DNA of 64,000 nt from Phymatolithon calcareum. Lineage: Eukaryota > Rhodophyta > Florideophyceae > Hapalidiales. Below the pieces are notes generated by a model. That model ran no database searches, had not been told where the DNA came from, and saw only the letters and a list, made by a program, of their open reading frames with translations. The DNA is taken from positions 372,001-436,000 of the forward strand of contig OZ345368.1 in the NCBI GenBank assembly GCA_977006965.1, read 5' to 3'. Shown one piece after another: positions 32,061 to 42,587 of the stretch (its first letter is position 1; each line of letters begins with the position of its first letter). The position numbers and the translations under genes are program-made.

Positions 32061-32479
32061 GCGTAGACTCTTCTATGAATCACCATGGCCCTCTCAGAGA
32101 CGCCCAGTACGGATTGCGGAGAGATAATGCTGTAGTGACCGTGCGTGGATCCGATCCTCTTCAAAAAGAAACCAGATATAGGCCAATAGTTTCCGGAAGA
32201 GGACAATACCCTTCAAGTTCGCAGCATCTTTCGAACTTCTTTCACTAGCTGCTTTTGGTAGATGTTGAGTTAGTGCTCAGTATTCTCTCTGCAAGGCGGA
32301 TACTCGCTCGTCACCCTCCAGTCGGAGGGACCCGAGCCTCGATTGCAACATTTGCTGCCCTGCGTGCATCGGACCTACTGCTGCCACCTCGATGGCCCAT
32401 GCGGGGTTGACGGATTCTGAGACGAAGAGTTTTTCCTTTCATGTGTGCAGTATTCGTGTCCCTTGGGGGAGCTTTTGCA

Positions 32480-32990
32480 ACAGATTTTACCAGGGCGCTC
32501 CTGTCCAGTGCAGCACTATGATGATCACATGAGCTCTATCCCGCTCGATTGTCAGCAGCCTTAGCTGGATCAGCTGTGGACGACTGTTCCACAGGCGCTC
32601 CAGATTGTCCACCAGAACTGCCTCAGTTGGGCATGAAACTTTCGATCGGGCTGCTGGTGCGTCCTTCAGTGGCCAGTACTGGTAGAAAACTTGCAATTTT
32701 AGCGACTTAGATTCTGAGTCTATTTCAGAAGTCGTCACGGCTAGGTCGTCGGGATTCTAAACTCGACTGAGTCTGTCTGCGTCTTTGTTCAGTGCTTACG
32801 GGATCCATTCTGCTCGAATGGTTACCTTCATTTGCTGCAATAGTGCTTGAAGTTTTCGGATTTCCCCCATGAGCGTCGAATTTTGTTCAATATGTGGAAC
32901 ACGGCCATGTTGTCGACGTGTAGTAAAATCCTCCCGTGATATTCTTGGAATTTGGCTTTTATGAGGTCCTGCTGCAAAGTTAGCCTGATG
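32480..32990 (-). pseudogene. DIRS-like RNase H, downstream part, and following domain
   Basis: From the copy C insertion toward the left the frame reads RLTLQQDLIKAKFQEYHGR, then ILLHVDNMAVFHILNK (about 32880-32940), with the catalytic D of RNase H in VDNMAV. 32487-32738 reads LVDNLERLWNSRPQ and HVIIIVLHWTGAPW, the segment after RNase H in DIRS elements that ends in a proline-tryptophan motif. The upstream half of the same RNase H lies at 35882-36240. Confidence 0.7.
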
Positions 32991-33695
32991 TCCACTAGTG
33001 TCTATTTTACCAACCCCCTCAGTTCAGGGTATTTCCCTGAATTGAGGGAAGATTTGAGAGCTCAAAAATGTTTAAAAAAAGAATGCGGAACGGATATTTC
33101 GCGCATTAGTCGGAAAGGAGGGCTAACGTTCTAGATGAGCTCTCTCCCAACTCTTACCTGAGAATCTTGTCGTTCGGCTGTAGGACTAAAAATATAGTGG
33201 TGACGCAGAAAAACCAAACTCGACATGTTACGCGAATAAGACCCGCACAGAGTGGTCGGTGCATCAGTTCACGCCAGAACAACATCGGTAACCAGTCTCG
33301 CAGAGTGCTGCAGATTATATAGAGCCTTTCCAAGTCAAAAAAGGTCAGCGCAACTGTTCGAGAGGGACTTGTAGACTAAGTCAAAGGTCACGCGAGCAAT
33401 TAACTTCGCGTAAAATGGATTCTAGTTCGGCATCCTGTTAAGAAGACTATGATTCATAGAATAAAGATTGTCAACGTCAAGGAAGGCAACGCTGACGATG
33501 ACATTTCAGATCCTAATGATCCTGACTCAATCCAACACCGGCAAAAGCGCGGGACCGCCATGGATTGTTTGCAGTACTCGTCTTCGCCTATATAAATTGC
33601 CAAACGCTGGTTCATTGTCCGCAGTCGCAATCATAATCTCCCCCGAAGCTCGCAAAAGGCTCGATACAAGCTTCAGAAGCTCTGAGCGACCTCTT

Positions 33696-34273
33696 TGTGG
33701 GGTTCAAGGCACAAGCTGGCAGATCCGTTGACCAGAGTTTGAGGACTGCTGGTCAAGGAGGGTTTATATAGACTAGAAGTAGAACCATAGTGAAGAGTCT
33801 AAACAAAGGGGTGTGTCGACACTAATGTGAAGAGATACACGGGAAAAATAGATGGCTAAAAACAATTGGTCTAACGTCAACATGGTGGAGGGAGATACTA
33901 ATGGCAGGATATCATTGGCCACAGAAGTAATCGGCAATGAGGAGGCCGTGAGCGGCGGGCAGTCACGCGTGACAGTCTCGAGACTGCTTTCGGTCACGCG
34001 TCACGTGACATATCTGTCACGCTAGGGTAATTACAATACAATTATAGGATAGTAATTGTAATTGGTCTTGGCCGAGGTAACAGTGACATAATGTATGATT
34101 GATTGTGACGTGACGTGTAACGTGTGACTGAGGAACCGCATCGAGGAAAAATAGAGTATGATTGATCAACGGAGTAACGATATGATGGGATTGTATGATA
34201 TTGACTATGTTTCTGTGGTTGATAAGGGGTGCTGATCACGTCACATGAGTGACGTGAGTGACTGTTCGCCACA
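33696..34273 (+). mobile_element. Solo LTR nested in piggyBac-like copy C
   Basis: A 578-bp block beginning TGTGG and ending CCACA, flanked by perfect CTCTT duplications (33691-33695 and 34274-34278). The corresponding stretch in copy A is continuous, which confirms an insertion. A TATA-like TTTATATA sits at 33763-33770, so transcription would run on the plus strand. It holds a cluster of palindromes (GTCACGCGTGAC, CAGTCTCGAGACTG) and TGACGTGACGT words. No internal coding or partner LTR is seen. Confidence 0.8.
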
Positions 34274-35072
34274 CTCTTCCCGGCTCTTTCGTATACGCCT
34301 TGCAAGGATCTTGGGATGAAGCCTCGCAAAGAGAACTTGACATCGTCACGCCCGACCGCGAACCGAAAACTCTTGCTCATGGGGTGGTCTGTATGAGCTT
34401 CAGGTTATATTTCCGATAGGGGGACCCGCTCCTTCTTTTTCAAGCACTGGGATGAAGAGAGACCGATTCACCGAATATCTCCGGTACGTTATATTCAGAG
34501 TGCAAGCAAGTGAAGAAGGCAACAAATCGTCTGCGCAGTTCCGCTGGATGCTTGTTCACGATTTGCCGATGCTATAAATGACCACAGAAGGCGCACTGTG
34601 TCTACGTCGGACCTCATCTGTGTCGATGAGTCCATATCGCTATTTTACTGCACCAGAGGTCACTGAGTCGAAATAGGGTTGCCTCAATACATGTCCATTG
34701 ACCGCACGCCTGAGAACAGTTACGTGATTCAGAATTCGGCATGTCGAAGAAGTGGGATAATGATTCATCTTGAGCTGGTGAAAACTGCAGAAGACGAGAG
34801 GAAAAGAGATTTTGAAGGGCAAAAGAACCACGGTACAGCAGTTCTACGCCGACTCGTAGCAGAATACTCCCACAAGGCGTATTTTATGTCCCGATTCCTA
34901 CTCTGTGAGCGTTGAATCTTCGGAGATGCTTCTCCGGCTGGGCCTAAAGTTCACTGAGCTTATAAAGACGGTGAAGAAGAAGTATCACATGGAATATCTG
35001 TCAAGAATGGAGCTCGGCAAAATGATTCAATGTGTTTCTATGGTGCGAAAATCTTTCACTGGATAGCCAACA

Positions 35073-35375
35073 ATGATGGCAGATGTGTGGGTTGACTGTG
35101 ATCGCCGATATTTTATTTCAACTACCTCAAACACTATGAAAGGGAAACCGTACAGTCCTGTGCGTTGGCGTCAGCTCGAACTTGGCGCCTCATGTTTTGA
35201 GCTTTCTGTTCTTCAGCCTGAAGTATGCGATACATACTATTCGGCTTGGACTCAAATCGACAAGCATAACCGATGCCGTCAAGAGAGCTTGGGCATGGAG
35301 AAGAAAGTCCGCACCCAAGATTGGTCTTTTTGTATTAACACATCTCTTCTGGCCGTTTGCGTGGTTGACAGCTAG
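35073..35375 (+). pseudogene. piggyBac-like transposase, catalytic C-terminal part (copy C)
   Basis: The frame reads DVWVDCDRRYFISTTS, VRWRQLEL, QIDKHNRCRQESLGMEKK and WSFCINTSLLAVCVVDS, closely parallel to copy B. It stops at a TAG (about 35373) where copy B has a tryptophan codon, so the stop is a point mutation. The residual frames continue with QQ...RYYQVLTGQLIG toward 35480. Same family statement as copy B; both lack the second aspartate of the D-x-x-D pair. Confidence 0.65.
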
Positions 35376-35556
35376 GTTATATTCTCTGATGCTCATCCGG
35401 AAGGTCAGCAGCAAATGAGGCAGTGGAGGTATTATCAAGTGCTGACCGGGCAACTTATCGGCAACACATTCCATTCGCGCAATACTCGCCGACTTTTCAG
35501 TTATTCTAAAACGTGCATTTGCCTCCGGAAGTTGTGTTGGAACCCACTTAACTCCC

Positions 35557-35784
35557 ATGCGAAAGAGAAAGAAGACTGCAAATGGCATGATGACTATTTT
35601 TGCAGTGCAAATCAACTGCAGAGTCCGCAAATTCAAGAAGACGACGCTTGTTTGTTCATCGTGTAATAGGCGTGATGGTATCGCAATATACATTTGTGGC
35701 ACTTCTACTGATAGAAACTGTTTTGCTGCACATGCGGAAGACATCCGTGACCTTGAATCCTTTGACGTGCCCGATAGCGAGTAA
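35557..35784 (+). pseudogene. C-terminal zinc ribbon of the copy C transposase
   Basis: The frame reads QINCRVRKFKKTTLVCSSCN, then IYICGTSTDRNCFAAHAEDIRD, ending in a stop just before the right terminal region. Compared with copy B, the first C-x2-C pair has become C-x2-R, while the CSSC pair is kept. Each copy therefore holds half of the expected metal ligands, and the ancestral domain can be inferred from the two. The ATG at 35557 is unlikely to be a real start. Confidence 0.6.
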
Positions 35785-35881
35785 AAATTATATGAATCTC
35801 TTCCCTCCATTGAGGGAAAAATTTCCGCAAAATAGACAGCTGCTCCTGGAATGTGATGGATTTGAACTGTAAAAGAGGGTT

Positions 35882-36700
35882 CTAAACTGCTTGAAATACA
35901 GCTTCTCCTTCGGCCCCAGGCCTCATATCCAGACCTAGTGTGCCCCCGTAGCCAACATCCACGGCATCTCTATGCAGATTCCAAGATTCTTTTCCCCGTG
36001 GATAAGTCGAACATTCCCCACGGATAGAGTGCTCCATGCTTTGAGGTCGCGTATTCCAGCCTTTCTTAGCCGCACGGACTCTTCTGGATATCTCCCATGA
36101 TGTGCATGAGTTTGGTGCATATCGCTGTACAATCTTCGAGTGAAGAATCGAGCGAGTGGAACTGACACTAGTTGGGAAATGGCTACTACTATGAAGGTAC
36201 GCAGGATACTTTCGCGTACCCATCTTAAAACACTGCAAAACATAATGTTACGCTCCGATAGAGCTCCAAATTTCTGCATTGCGCTCTGTATGTTCCCAGT
36301 GAGCTTGGGACCATGTCGCTCGGGTTCTGTTGGCGCAATCACTATTCAGACTTCTTGCAGAGGCCCAAATGGTGGTCTCTTGCGATTTTCTTTTCCGCTT
36401 CGACAACATACTTGGCAGAAAGTTCCTCGTAGATGAATGAATAGATATCGGATTCCACATGTGAGTCCCTGGCTTCAACTTTAGCCTCGGCGAGATCTGC
36501 AAGCTAGCGGGCCATTGCTGGACTCTTAGTGAGGAGAACGAAAGTGAGCTGTACGCATGGCCAAGATTTACTTGCTGGCAAGCATGGACTCCTGTAGGAT
36601 CGAGAGCAGCCGGCCATGCCCACCAACATCTGTGAAGCTTTTGAAGAGCGCCAAGGACCAAATGGCTTGCTCGATCTATGGACCCGTGCTGTGTACACAT
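35882..36700 (-). pseudogene. DIRS-like RT end and RNase H, upstream part
   Basis: 35935-36342 reads KFGALSERNIMFCSVLRWVR and SQLVSVPLARFFTRRLYSDM, then IRDLKAWSTLSVG, the RT connection of DIRS-type elements. In the overlapping frame 35882-36238 it goes on to DAVDVGYGGTLGLDMRPG, the first catalytic aspartate of their RNase H. It ends at the insertion of copy C. A frame change near 35990 splits the two. The region to 36700 gives further, unassigned coding-like sequence. Confidence 0.65.
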
Positions 36701-37017
36701 TCCAGCTCTTTCATGTTTCGTCTTTCTTTCCTAGAAGTGTCCCGGTACAAGTTTGTGTCGGGACGAAAGTAGCTTGGCTCAATAAGCCGGACAAGCTCAG
36801 AGCGAGGCCAAAGCTGAGAGCAACCCGCATGTTTGCCGGCCAAAAATGTGTTGATAACCTTCCCATAGTCCTCCTCTTCGGTAGAGCGGATGGAGGAAGC
36901 TTGGAAAGTCCGGGGTTTTTTGCCATATGTCTGACTTTGAATCGTTCCTACACTGAATTGTGCGTAAGACCTTTTCTCGAAGAGAAAAGGATGAACTTGC
37001 GGGACCTCTGGGTTATA
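36701..37017 (-). other. DIRS-like 5' internal region, unassigned
   Basis: Minus-strand frames (36676-37092 and 36711-36926) are open but I cannot place them in gag or RT. Since the RT palm motif is missing, a large internal deletion in this part is likely. Confidence 0.35.
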
Positions 37018-37281
37018 CTTGCTACTGGGTTTTATACCCTCACAACCCAGGGCAATCTTCTCGCTGATGTAGTGGTGGACTAGATCGCTCACGAATCATT
37101 AAGTGGTTCCTGTTCTCAAATCTGGCCACTAAATCACTGATACCATTTTGAGTGCTTGCTTGCCACTACGTGGTTAGCATCTGTATACGTACTTACTTCT
37201 TGGCGAGCAGCAGGGCCAGTCAGCTGTTTCCTTGCTTATGGTGTTCTTTTTCATCCATGTAAATTCTTGACACACGACGAA
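37018..37281 (-). repeat. Terminal direct repeat of the DIRS-like element (right)
   Basis: The second copy of the block at 31072-31322, with scattered mismatches and a few extra bases. It is the upstream end in element sense. It abuts AT-rich sequence and copy D of the piggyBac-like family. Confidence 0.75.
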
Positions 37282-37349
37282 CAAATATATCATAAACTTG
37301 TTATATAATTATCACACGTGCACACGTGTACCGAGATTACGCATTGACA

Positions 37350-38640
37350 AGGAAGTCTGCAGCGACTAGAGCTCGAAGCTTTCTTCCAACAAGTTCATGA
37401 TATTGGCTGAATCATGACTAAGCGACAAGTGGTACTGCGCAGGCTACATGTCGCCTTTTTCATTTGGTTGCACGCTGAATGAAATCCACTAGAGGTGTTC
37501 GGCGACCGGCATCGCAGTTTTTGAAGAAGGGCCGGGGAGATACATCTTCGACCCGGTAGACTTCCAGAAGACGCTCTCAGCGCAAAACTCAACCCTTGCC
37601 AACAGGACGAGTGTTTCGAAAAACTTGATCAGCTCTGGCATAGTAGACTGTTTCTTCTCAGCTTGTTTCTTGTCAGCTTAGCAGACGGAAGATAGTTTTC
37701 GCAGATGAACTTGAGGAAACATCGCCATCACGCAATCGTACTTCGTATGAAGTCTAATACCTCCATTGTCGGATAAGAAGTCCCCCCTTAGAGAGCCGAG
37801 TTTCGAGAACTGAGAGGAACCTCGTTCCTCAAACGGAAATAGAGCCTTACGCTTGTACCATGCCACCCTATGAGCGCCAGTATTGGGCTCGCTGTCGAGC
37901 GTGATGACATCAGGTTCTCGGTGCGATGGTTGGTCCGAAGAGCCCTGCACGACGAAGGGGAGTGAGCCCTGAAGAGAGTGATTAGAGTTTCCAAACGATT
38001 TATCCAATCTTGTGTGCCTTCTGAGGAGCATCTGATTGTAGACGATAAACTGGCGTTTCGCGATGAAGATTGGCGAGTATGAGTACTTTAAGCAAGCCTG
38101 GGCAGACAGCTCTTCGCCGATGTTGGCGCAGTTTAAGCTGCTGAGCTTTTGAAATGTCATCGCTAGCGTTCCCTGCCTTGACGTTGAAAATATGGACTGT
38201 CATAATCTCAGTCTTCTGCAAAGGATGACGAATCAGGACCCATTTCACGACAAGTGACACACTCGCGCAACCAATGATTTTTGCCTCGACTACCTTCTGA
38301 GCAATACCGCTCACCTTTTTTGACTTCGAAAAGGCTCCGAATAGTCCGAAGCACTCTGCGAGACCAGTCACCGATGCTGCGTTGGTGTGTTCTGACGTAC
38401 CGACCGTGCGCGGCCGGTATGTTTCTCGTGGATTGGCAGGTCTGGTACTTCTGAGTGACCAACATATTCGTTGCTAGCGCCCAAGAAAGGTAATTTAAGG
38501 TAGTATTTGGGGTACTCCTGACCAAGAACAAAAGGCGGTCTTTCCGTATCTGGCGCTAATAAACTGTTACGCGTTTTCTTTTAATATCTTTTTTGAGCTT
38601 TAAAATCCACACTCAATTGAGGGTGTTCGTCACATAGAGA
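37350..38640 (-). mobile_element. piggyBac-like DNA transposon, copy D, truncated
   Basis: A minus-strand copy with one intact end: TCTCTATGTGACGAAC read inward from 38640, next to CTAG (38641-38644), with one CAATTG palindrome at about 38612-38625. The interior aligns with copy A (13646-14900) down to about 37360, where similarity fades; the DDE and zinc-ribbon part is lost. Frames at 38000-38371 and 37678-38160 keep VKWVLIRHPLQ and NVKAGNASDDISKAQQL, the same words as copy A. Confidence 0.75.
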
Positions 38641-38644
38641 CTAG

Positions 38645-39800
38645 TACTCTACGGGTACGCATAGTTCACTGCGTCCGACCAACCACAGAGTCAATCTTTG
38701 GCGACGTCCCGGACCTCGACGTGCAAGCAGCATTGAAACTCGCAGCAAATAGATTAGAATGGAAGAAGCTTAGGCTCTCAAAGTGTTGCTAGCCCCACAA
38801 GTGGAATACGCAAAATGAATGAATGAATGAACTAGCATTGTAAGAGATCGATAGTTTAATTCCCTGAGTAAAGGATGGTGGGAGTTCCTCGAATTTCGGA
38901 TCCATTGCATCGATTCCGCACGCCCAAGCTCGCCAGCTGGCCCCCTCAACTATGCGGAGTTAGATAGCTTCCAATATTTCCCGGACGTCGTTCGATATTG
39001 GTCCGAGAACGCTGATCCCGAGCGCTCCTGTTCGGCTGCGAGTGTCTTAGATCACGCGGAGGCCGAAGACTGCAACCCCATTCTGGCCGAAACGTTCGCC
39101 GTGCAAGCCAGTACGTCGGGACATTTGATCAAGGTGTTCAGTCCCCTTTTCGAGCGCCTGTCTCAAGGTCGACGGCAAGAGCCAAGGTTGCCGTAGAGCG
39201 ACGACGCTAACAAATTAGGTTTTTTGATTGTTTCCCTTTTTCCTACTTTCCGGTTCCCCCGCTCTATTTATCTCTGGTCATCGCTGGCCCTGCCGACGAA
39301 TGATTCTTGCGAACCTGGTACGACGAAAGGCATTCATTCGTACGTAATCCAGTCGTGTTACGTCTTCCAGCTAGGACAACGTTAAGAGAGAACAAAACAA
39401 GTAGTAAATGACGGAGAAGCTGAAATCATAGTGCAAACGAAGGAAGAAACCACAAATAAGTCTCATTGACATGTCAAGGGAGGTCGGTAACACTACGAAG
39501 CATCTTGAAGCAATTGTTCATATACACAACATGTACAGTAGATGATTAGAAGCTTAACAAGATAGTCGCGTGTAGCCAATCTTGTATGACAATTTTTGTA
39601 TTCATGTGCCACCTCTTCGTTTTAGTTGTACTTTGGAACAATAACCGGGAGCGATCTTGAAATTCGTTGTGAGTTTCCTCCTCTTTTTACGAATTGCAAG
39701 AGGAGTGGAGGAAGTGATTATTATCATAGCACACGGATACGCTATGGAAACTAGTGCCGCTCTTGCGGACGAGAGCACGGGGTTTGGCTGCACAACCGCC
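38645..39800. other. Mostly non-coding; one unexplained open frame without ATG
   Basis: A plus-strand frame is open from 38855 to a stop at 39194-39196 (113 codons) with no ATG. It contains KGWWEFLEFRIHCIDS, NYAELDSFQYFPDVV and RYWSENADPERS. Its even composition and lack of repeats look coding-like. It could be an internal exon or a transposon gag piece; I recognise no family. A (GAAT)n tract lies at about 38817-38832. Confidence 0.3.
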
Positions 39801-41574
39801 TGAACTCCTAGCGAAGAGAAACGGAGTTGAAAAGCGAGCCACGATATCTCAAGGTGGGCTATGAGCCGATAGAATTCAGTGTTCCACTGTCAGTATCAAG
39901 TATTGTGCTATATCGCTCTCTGTCTCAAGAATATGTCGGGAACGACAACGTTCTCCTTATTTGCGGAAGAAGCTCTGATTGGATTTTCATCGATTGGCTT
40001 TCTCCCATTGCGCAGTTTGCAACGAGAGTCGGGGGAGCTTCTGTATGTCAGAGATGCTTCTCTGCTCTGTGTCAGACATTGCCTCGAAGTGTAGGCTTTT
40101 TGTTTCTCGCAAAGAGGAGGGGGAGATCCAAAAGTCACCGTACTGTACGTATTCAATTCTAACAAGACGCGCCGTTTCTTGCATTAGAAATTATGATGCA
40201 ATTGGGGCACTTTGGAGAGGACAAGAAACAGGGGGCTTCACAGGTTTCAGCAGACTCCTGTTGGCATGGCGTTGCGTGTTTCGATATACAGTTCGATTAT
40301 TTTCGGAGGCACTCTGAAGAGCTCGAGATCTCGGAAAGTAGTGCGTCATTCTCACACACAGATGACCAGATTCAGATCGGTATAAATGTCACCAAGAATA
40401 GGTTTGTTTGCGTGTACTACAATGCATACCCGGAATATACGCCTCTCTCTTTGGCGATATACAAAACCAAGATATCCAATCGGTCATAAAAAACGCCTCC
40501 GACCTCAGCAACTGGAATCAAATTAAGACTTCTATGCGTGCTAGCCTCTTATCGCAATAAAGCAATCATCATCATCATAAATGTCACCAGCGCAGAACTG
40601 AGCAGAGGGTAGTCGGACTGTGAATGAACTAATCTTGGTGGGCACAGTGATCCTTAGGAAGCGCACGCAAAAATGACAGATTTTTTTGTGCGTCCCGCTA
40701 TGCTTGTTCCCCCCCCATCCGGAGATGATCGCGGTGAACGATGATTTAGTGGTATGTGCCGATATTCTTCACCAGTCATGGGGCGCTCCTTGGGGTGCAT
40801 ATTGTTACCGTTCTAGGATAGCAACATGTGCCTTCGTTGAGATCTGATGCATACGTTCAATTTAATGTATCGAATGAAGTTCGCTGTTGAAGGTCAGATT
40901 GGAGATCGATGATTTGAGAGATATTACCCATGTTTATATCCACGCTGGTCTCTTGACCATGATCCCAATTTTCGGGAGCTCTCTGCACATTTCCGTCCTC
41001 ATTTCACAGTTATGGTCATGGTATTCATGATTGCTAGCCACAGAGATTAATGCCTCATGCAGTTCGTTACGAATGCGCGGACAAGAATTCTTCGCTCCCG
41101 CCTACATTGTTTTACTCATTGGCATTAAAATCACAAGGTTATTCGCTTTTCTCCTGGAATAAACCTTTTTCCAACTTCGTGGATTCTATTATGGGTTTGC
41201 ATATTAGCACAAGATATTTCACTTTCTTCATCGATTGTCTTCCAGCAGTTCCATCTCTTGTCGATCTCAAGTGCTAATCTCTCTGCCCTGCTCAATGTGC
41301 ACATGGGGAAATATTCTGCAAGCTGGCTACAGTGCGAAGTGCATATTCCTCATCTCACCGAGCTTGGAATTGCGGTAACGCTCGCCACTGGAGCCGCTCC
41401 TTATTCAGTGTGTTATTCTTCTGGCCGAAGTGTTGGAAAAGGTTTCATACTGTGCTTGCGCAATGACAATGACACTGCATTTGAACAACTGTGGGTTGTT
41501 ATTTAAAAGTTACCAACGCATATGCAAAGGCTTTGGGCAACTTTCTGGAGGCAATGGGGCGGGGTCATGACATG
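39801..41574. other. No recognised gene; one retroposon-like tail
   Basis: Plus-strand frames at 39827-40162 (111 codons) and 41258-41506 (82 codons) show no domain I know. About 40548-40578 reads CGCAATAAAGCAATCATCATCATCAT (landmarks CGCAATAAAG and (CAT)n), an AATAAA signal followed by a microsatellite, so an unidentified retroposon probably ends here on the plus strand. Confidence 0.35.
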
Positions 41575-41865
41575 CTATTTTTTTTAAAATCTTCCAATAC
41601 CTCAATTTGAGCAACAGGGCAGCTTCTCACTGTCTTCCGTGACGGTCACACTCTACTCTCCTACAATCTCGTTCATTCGACTTTGTCTTCCCGCGAGCGC
41701 GCAAATGAGTCTTTTGCATTCATATGCAGTTTCCTGGTCCATTTCCTTGATTCGTAGTGCTCGAGTCCATGGGCCACGCGCAGGGTCTTTCTTTGTTGAA
41801 TATTTGCGTGTTCGGGTAAACGCGATCTGGTGAAGTGCCAAAAACTACCTTTCGCCCACAATCGA
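41575..41865 (-). mobile_element. LINE 3' end fragment (same subfamily as 21370-22630)
   Basis: It matches 21375-21680: CCTCAATTTGAG, CAGCTTCTCACTGT and TTTCCTGGTCCATTTCC are shared with small changes. The minus-strand frame at 41653-41841 reads KEMDQETAYECKRLICALAG, parallel to KMDQETEYECKGLTRAL in the other copy. The left edge has a T run (41579-41586), the complement of a poly(A)-like tail. Confidence 0.75.
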
Positions 41866-42440
41866 ACGATTTATGCTTGAAAGCAAACTTTTGCTTCTTT
41901 TTTGAACATAATTGCTTCAGTTGTCGGAAAAGAACTTGACATACAGATACAGGAAGAATAGGAAATAAATATCTTATTCAAAAGCTTCTAGCACATCTGC
42001 AGAAGCTTGAATTTTGACACAAGACACATACAGATGCGTCTAGCCTCCTAACAACTCAACACAAACCGGGGGCCCTGCAATACGGACCAAGGAGTAGGCA
42101 TCAGCTGGTCTTAGCTATCAAACCTTAGGAATGTGGAACCACCGCATTTATTCCGGGTGGAATCGAGCCGTATTTCGAGAAGCAGGCAGAGGAGTGCTTT
42201 CCTACTTACCTAGCAGAAAAAAATGCGCTGTCGTGATCTAGCTAGAAATAATTCATGAATAGAGCACTGCCTTGCGAGCCCCATGAGCGGGGAGAAAGCC
42301 GTTTCCATACATGCAGACATCATACATTAGGCTAGCTGATGCCACGGTGGAGCAACTGAGGAAGCTGCATGTCTTCAACAGACAGCTGGCCATAGACTCG
42401 AGTAAAGTCCTACAGATTTAAAAAATATATGGGCACATGG
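41866..42440. other. Intergenic, no gene seen
   Basis: No frame over 60 codons with any recognisable motif and no repeat shared within the window. Confidence 0.35.
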
Positions 42441-42573
42441 GCTCGAGGGGCGCCTCTGTTGTTTTTTAGTCAGTTGCGACGGTCACACGCCGATGTATGT
42501 TTCAAATCTGTACGCTTTTCAAAAATAGAACTGACAGAACTGACTAAAAAAGCAACAGGGGAGCCCCTCTAGC
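42441..42573. mobile_element. MITE with 35-bp terminal inverted repeats
   Basis: The ends GCTCGAGGGGCGCC...TTTTTTAGTCAGTT (42441-42475) and the complement (42538-42573) pair with a few mismatches around a 62-base centre. A third copy of the same end, inverted, lies at 43281-43315, so either a second element has lost one end or a larger element spans both. No clear target duplication. Confidence 0.7.
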
Positions 42574-42587
42574 CTAATGCCGGCTGA

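Larger units (their letters stand above)
32999..35838 (+). mobile_element. piggyBac-like DNA transposon, copy C, inserted at CTAG in the DIRS-like RNase H
   Basis: It starts TGTCTATTTTACC after CTAG (32995-32998) and ends GCAAAATAGACA at 35838. The right flank is GCTGCTCC, i.e. CTAG lost its first three bases. Joining the host frame across the element with one CTAG gives an uninterrupted RNase H segment (FQEQLVDIRLTLQQ), so CTAG was the single target. It contains a solo LTR (33696-34273). Without that it is about 2.26 kb, the longest copy here. Two degenerate CAATTG palindromes lie at the left end, one at the right. Confidence 0.85.
31072..37281 (-). mobile_element. DIRS-like (tyrosine recombinase) retroelement, inactive, host of a nested piggyBac-like element
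   Basis: Direct repeats of about 250-260 bp at 31072-31322 and 37018-37281 bound coding remnants on the minus strand: RT end and RNase H (36700-35882 and 32980-32480) and a tyrosine recombinase (about 32050-31360). RT, RNase H and tyrosine recombinase in this order with no integrase is the DIRS plan; direct rather than inverted termini recall the PAT-like branch. The RT palm is largely missing. Copy C of the piggyBac-like family (32999-35838) splits the RNase H. I saw no target duplication for the element itself. Confidence 0.7.

Noticed and set aside
36616-37083. Plus-strand frame of 155 codons inside the DIRS-like element
   Set aside because: Most recognisable coding in this element is on the minus strand, and this frame runs into the terminal direct repeat.
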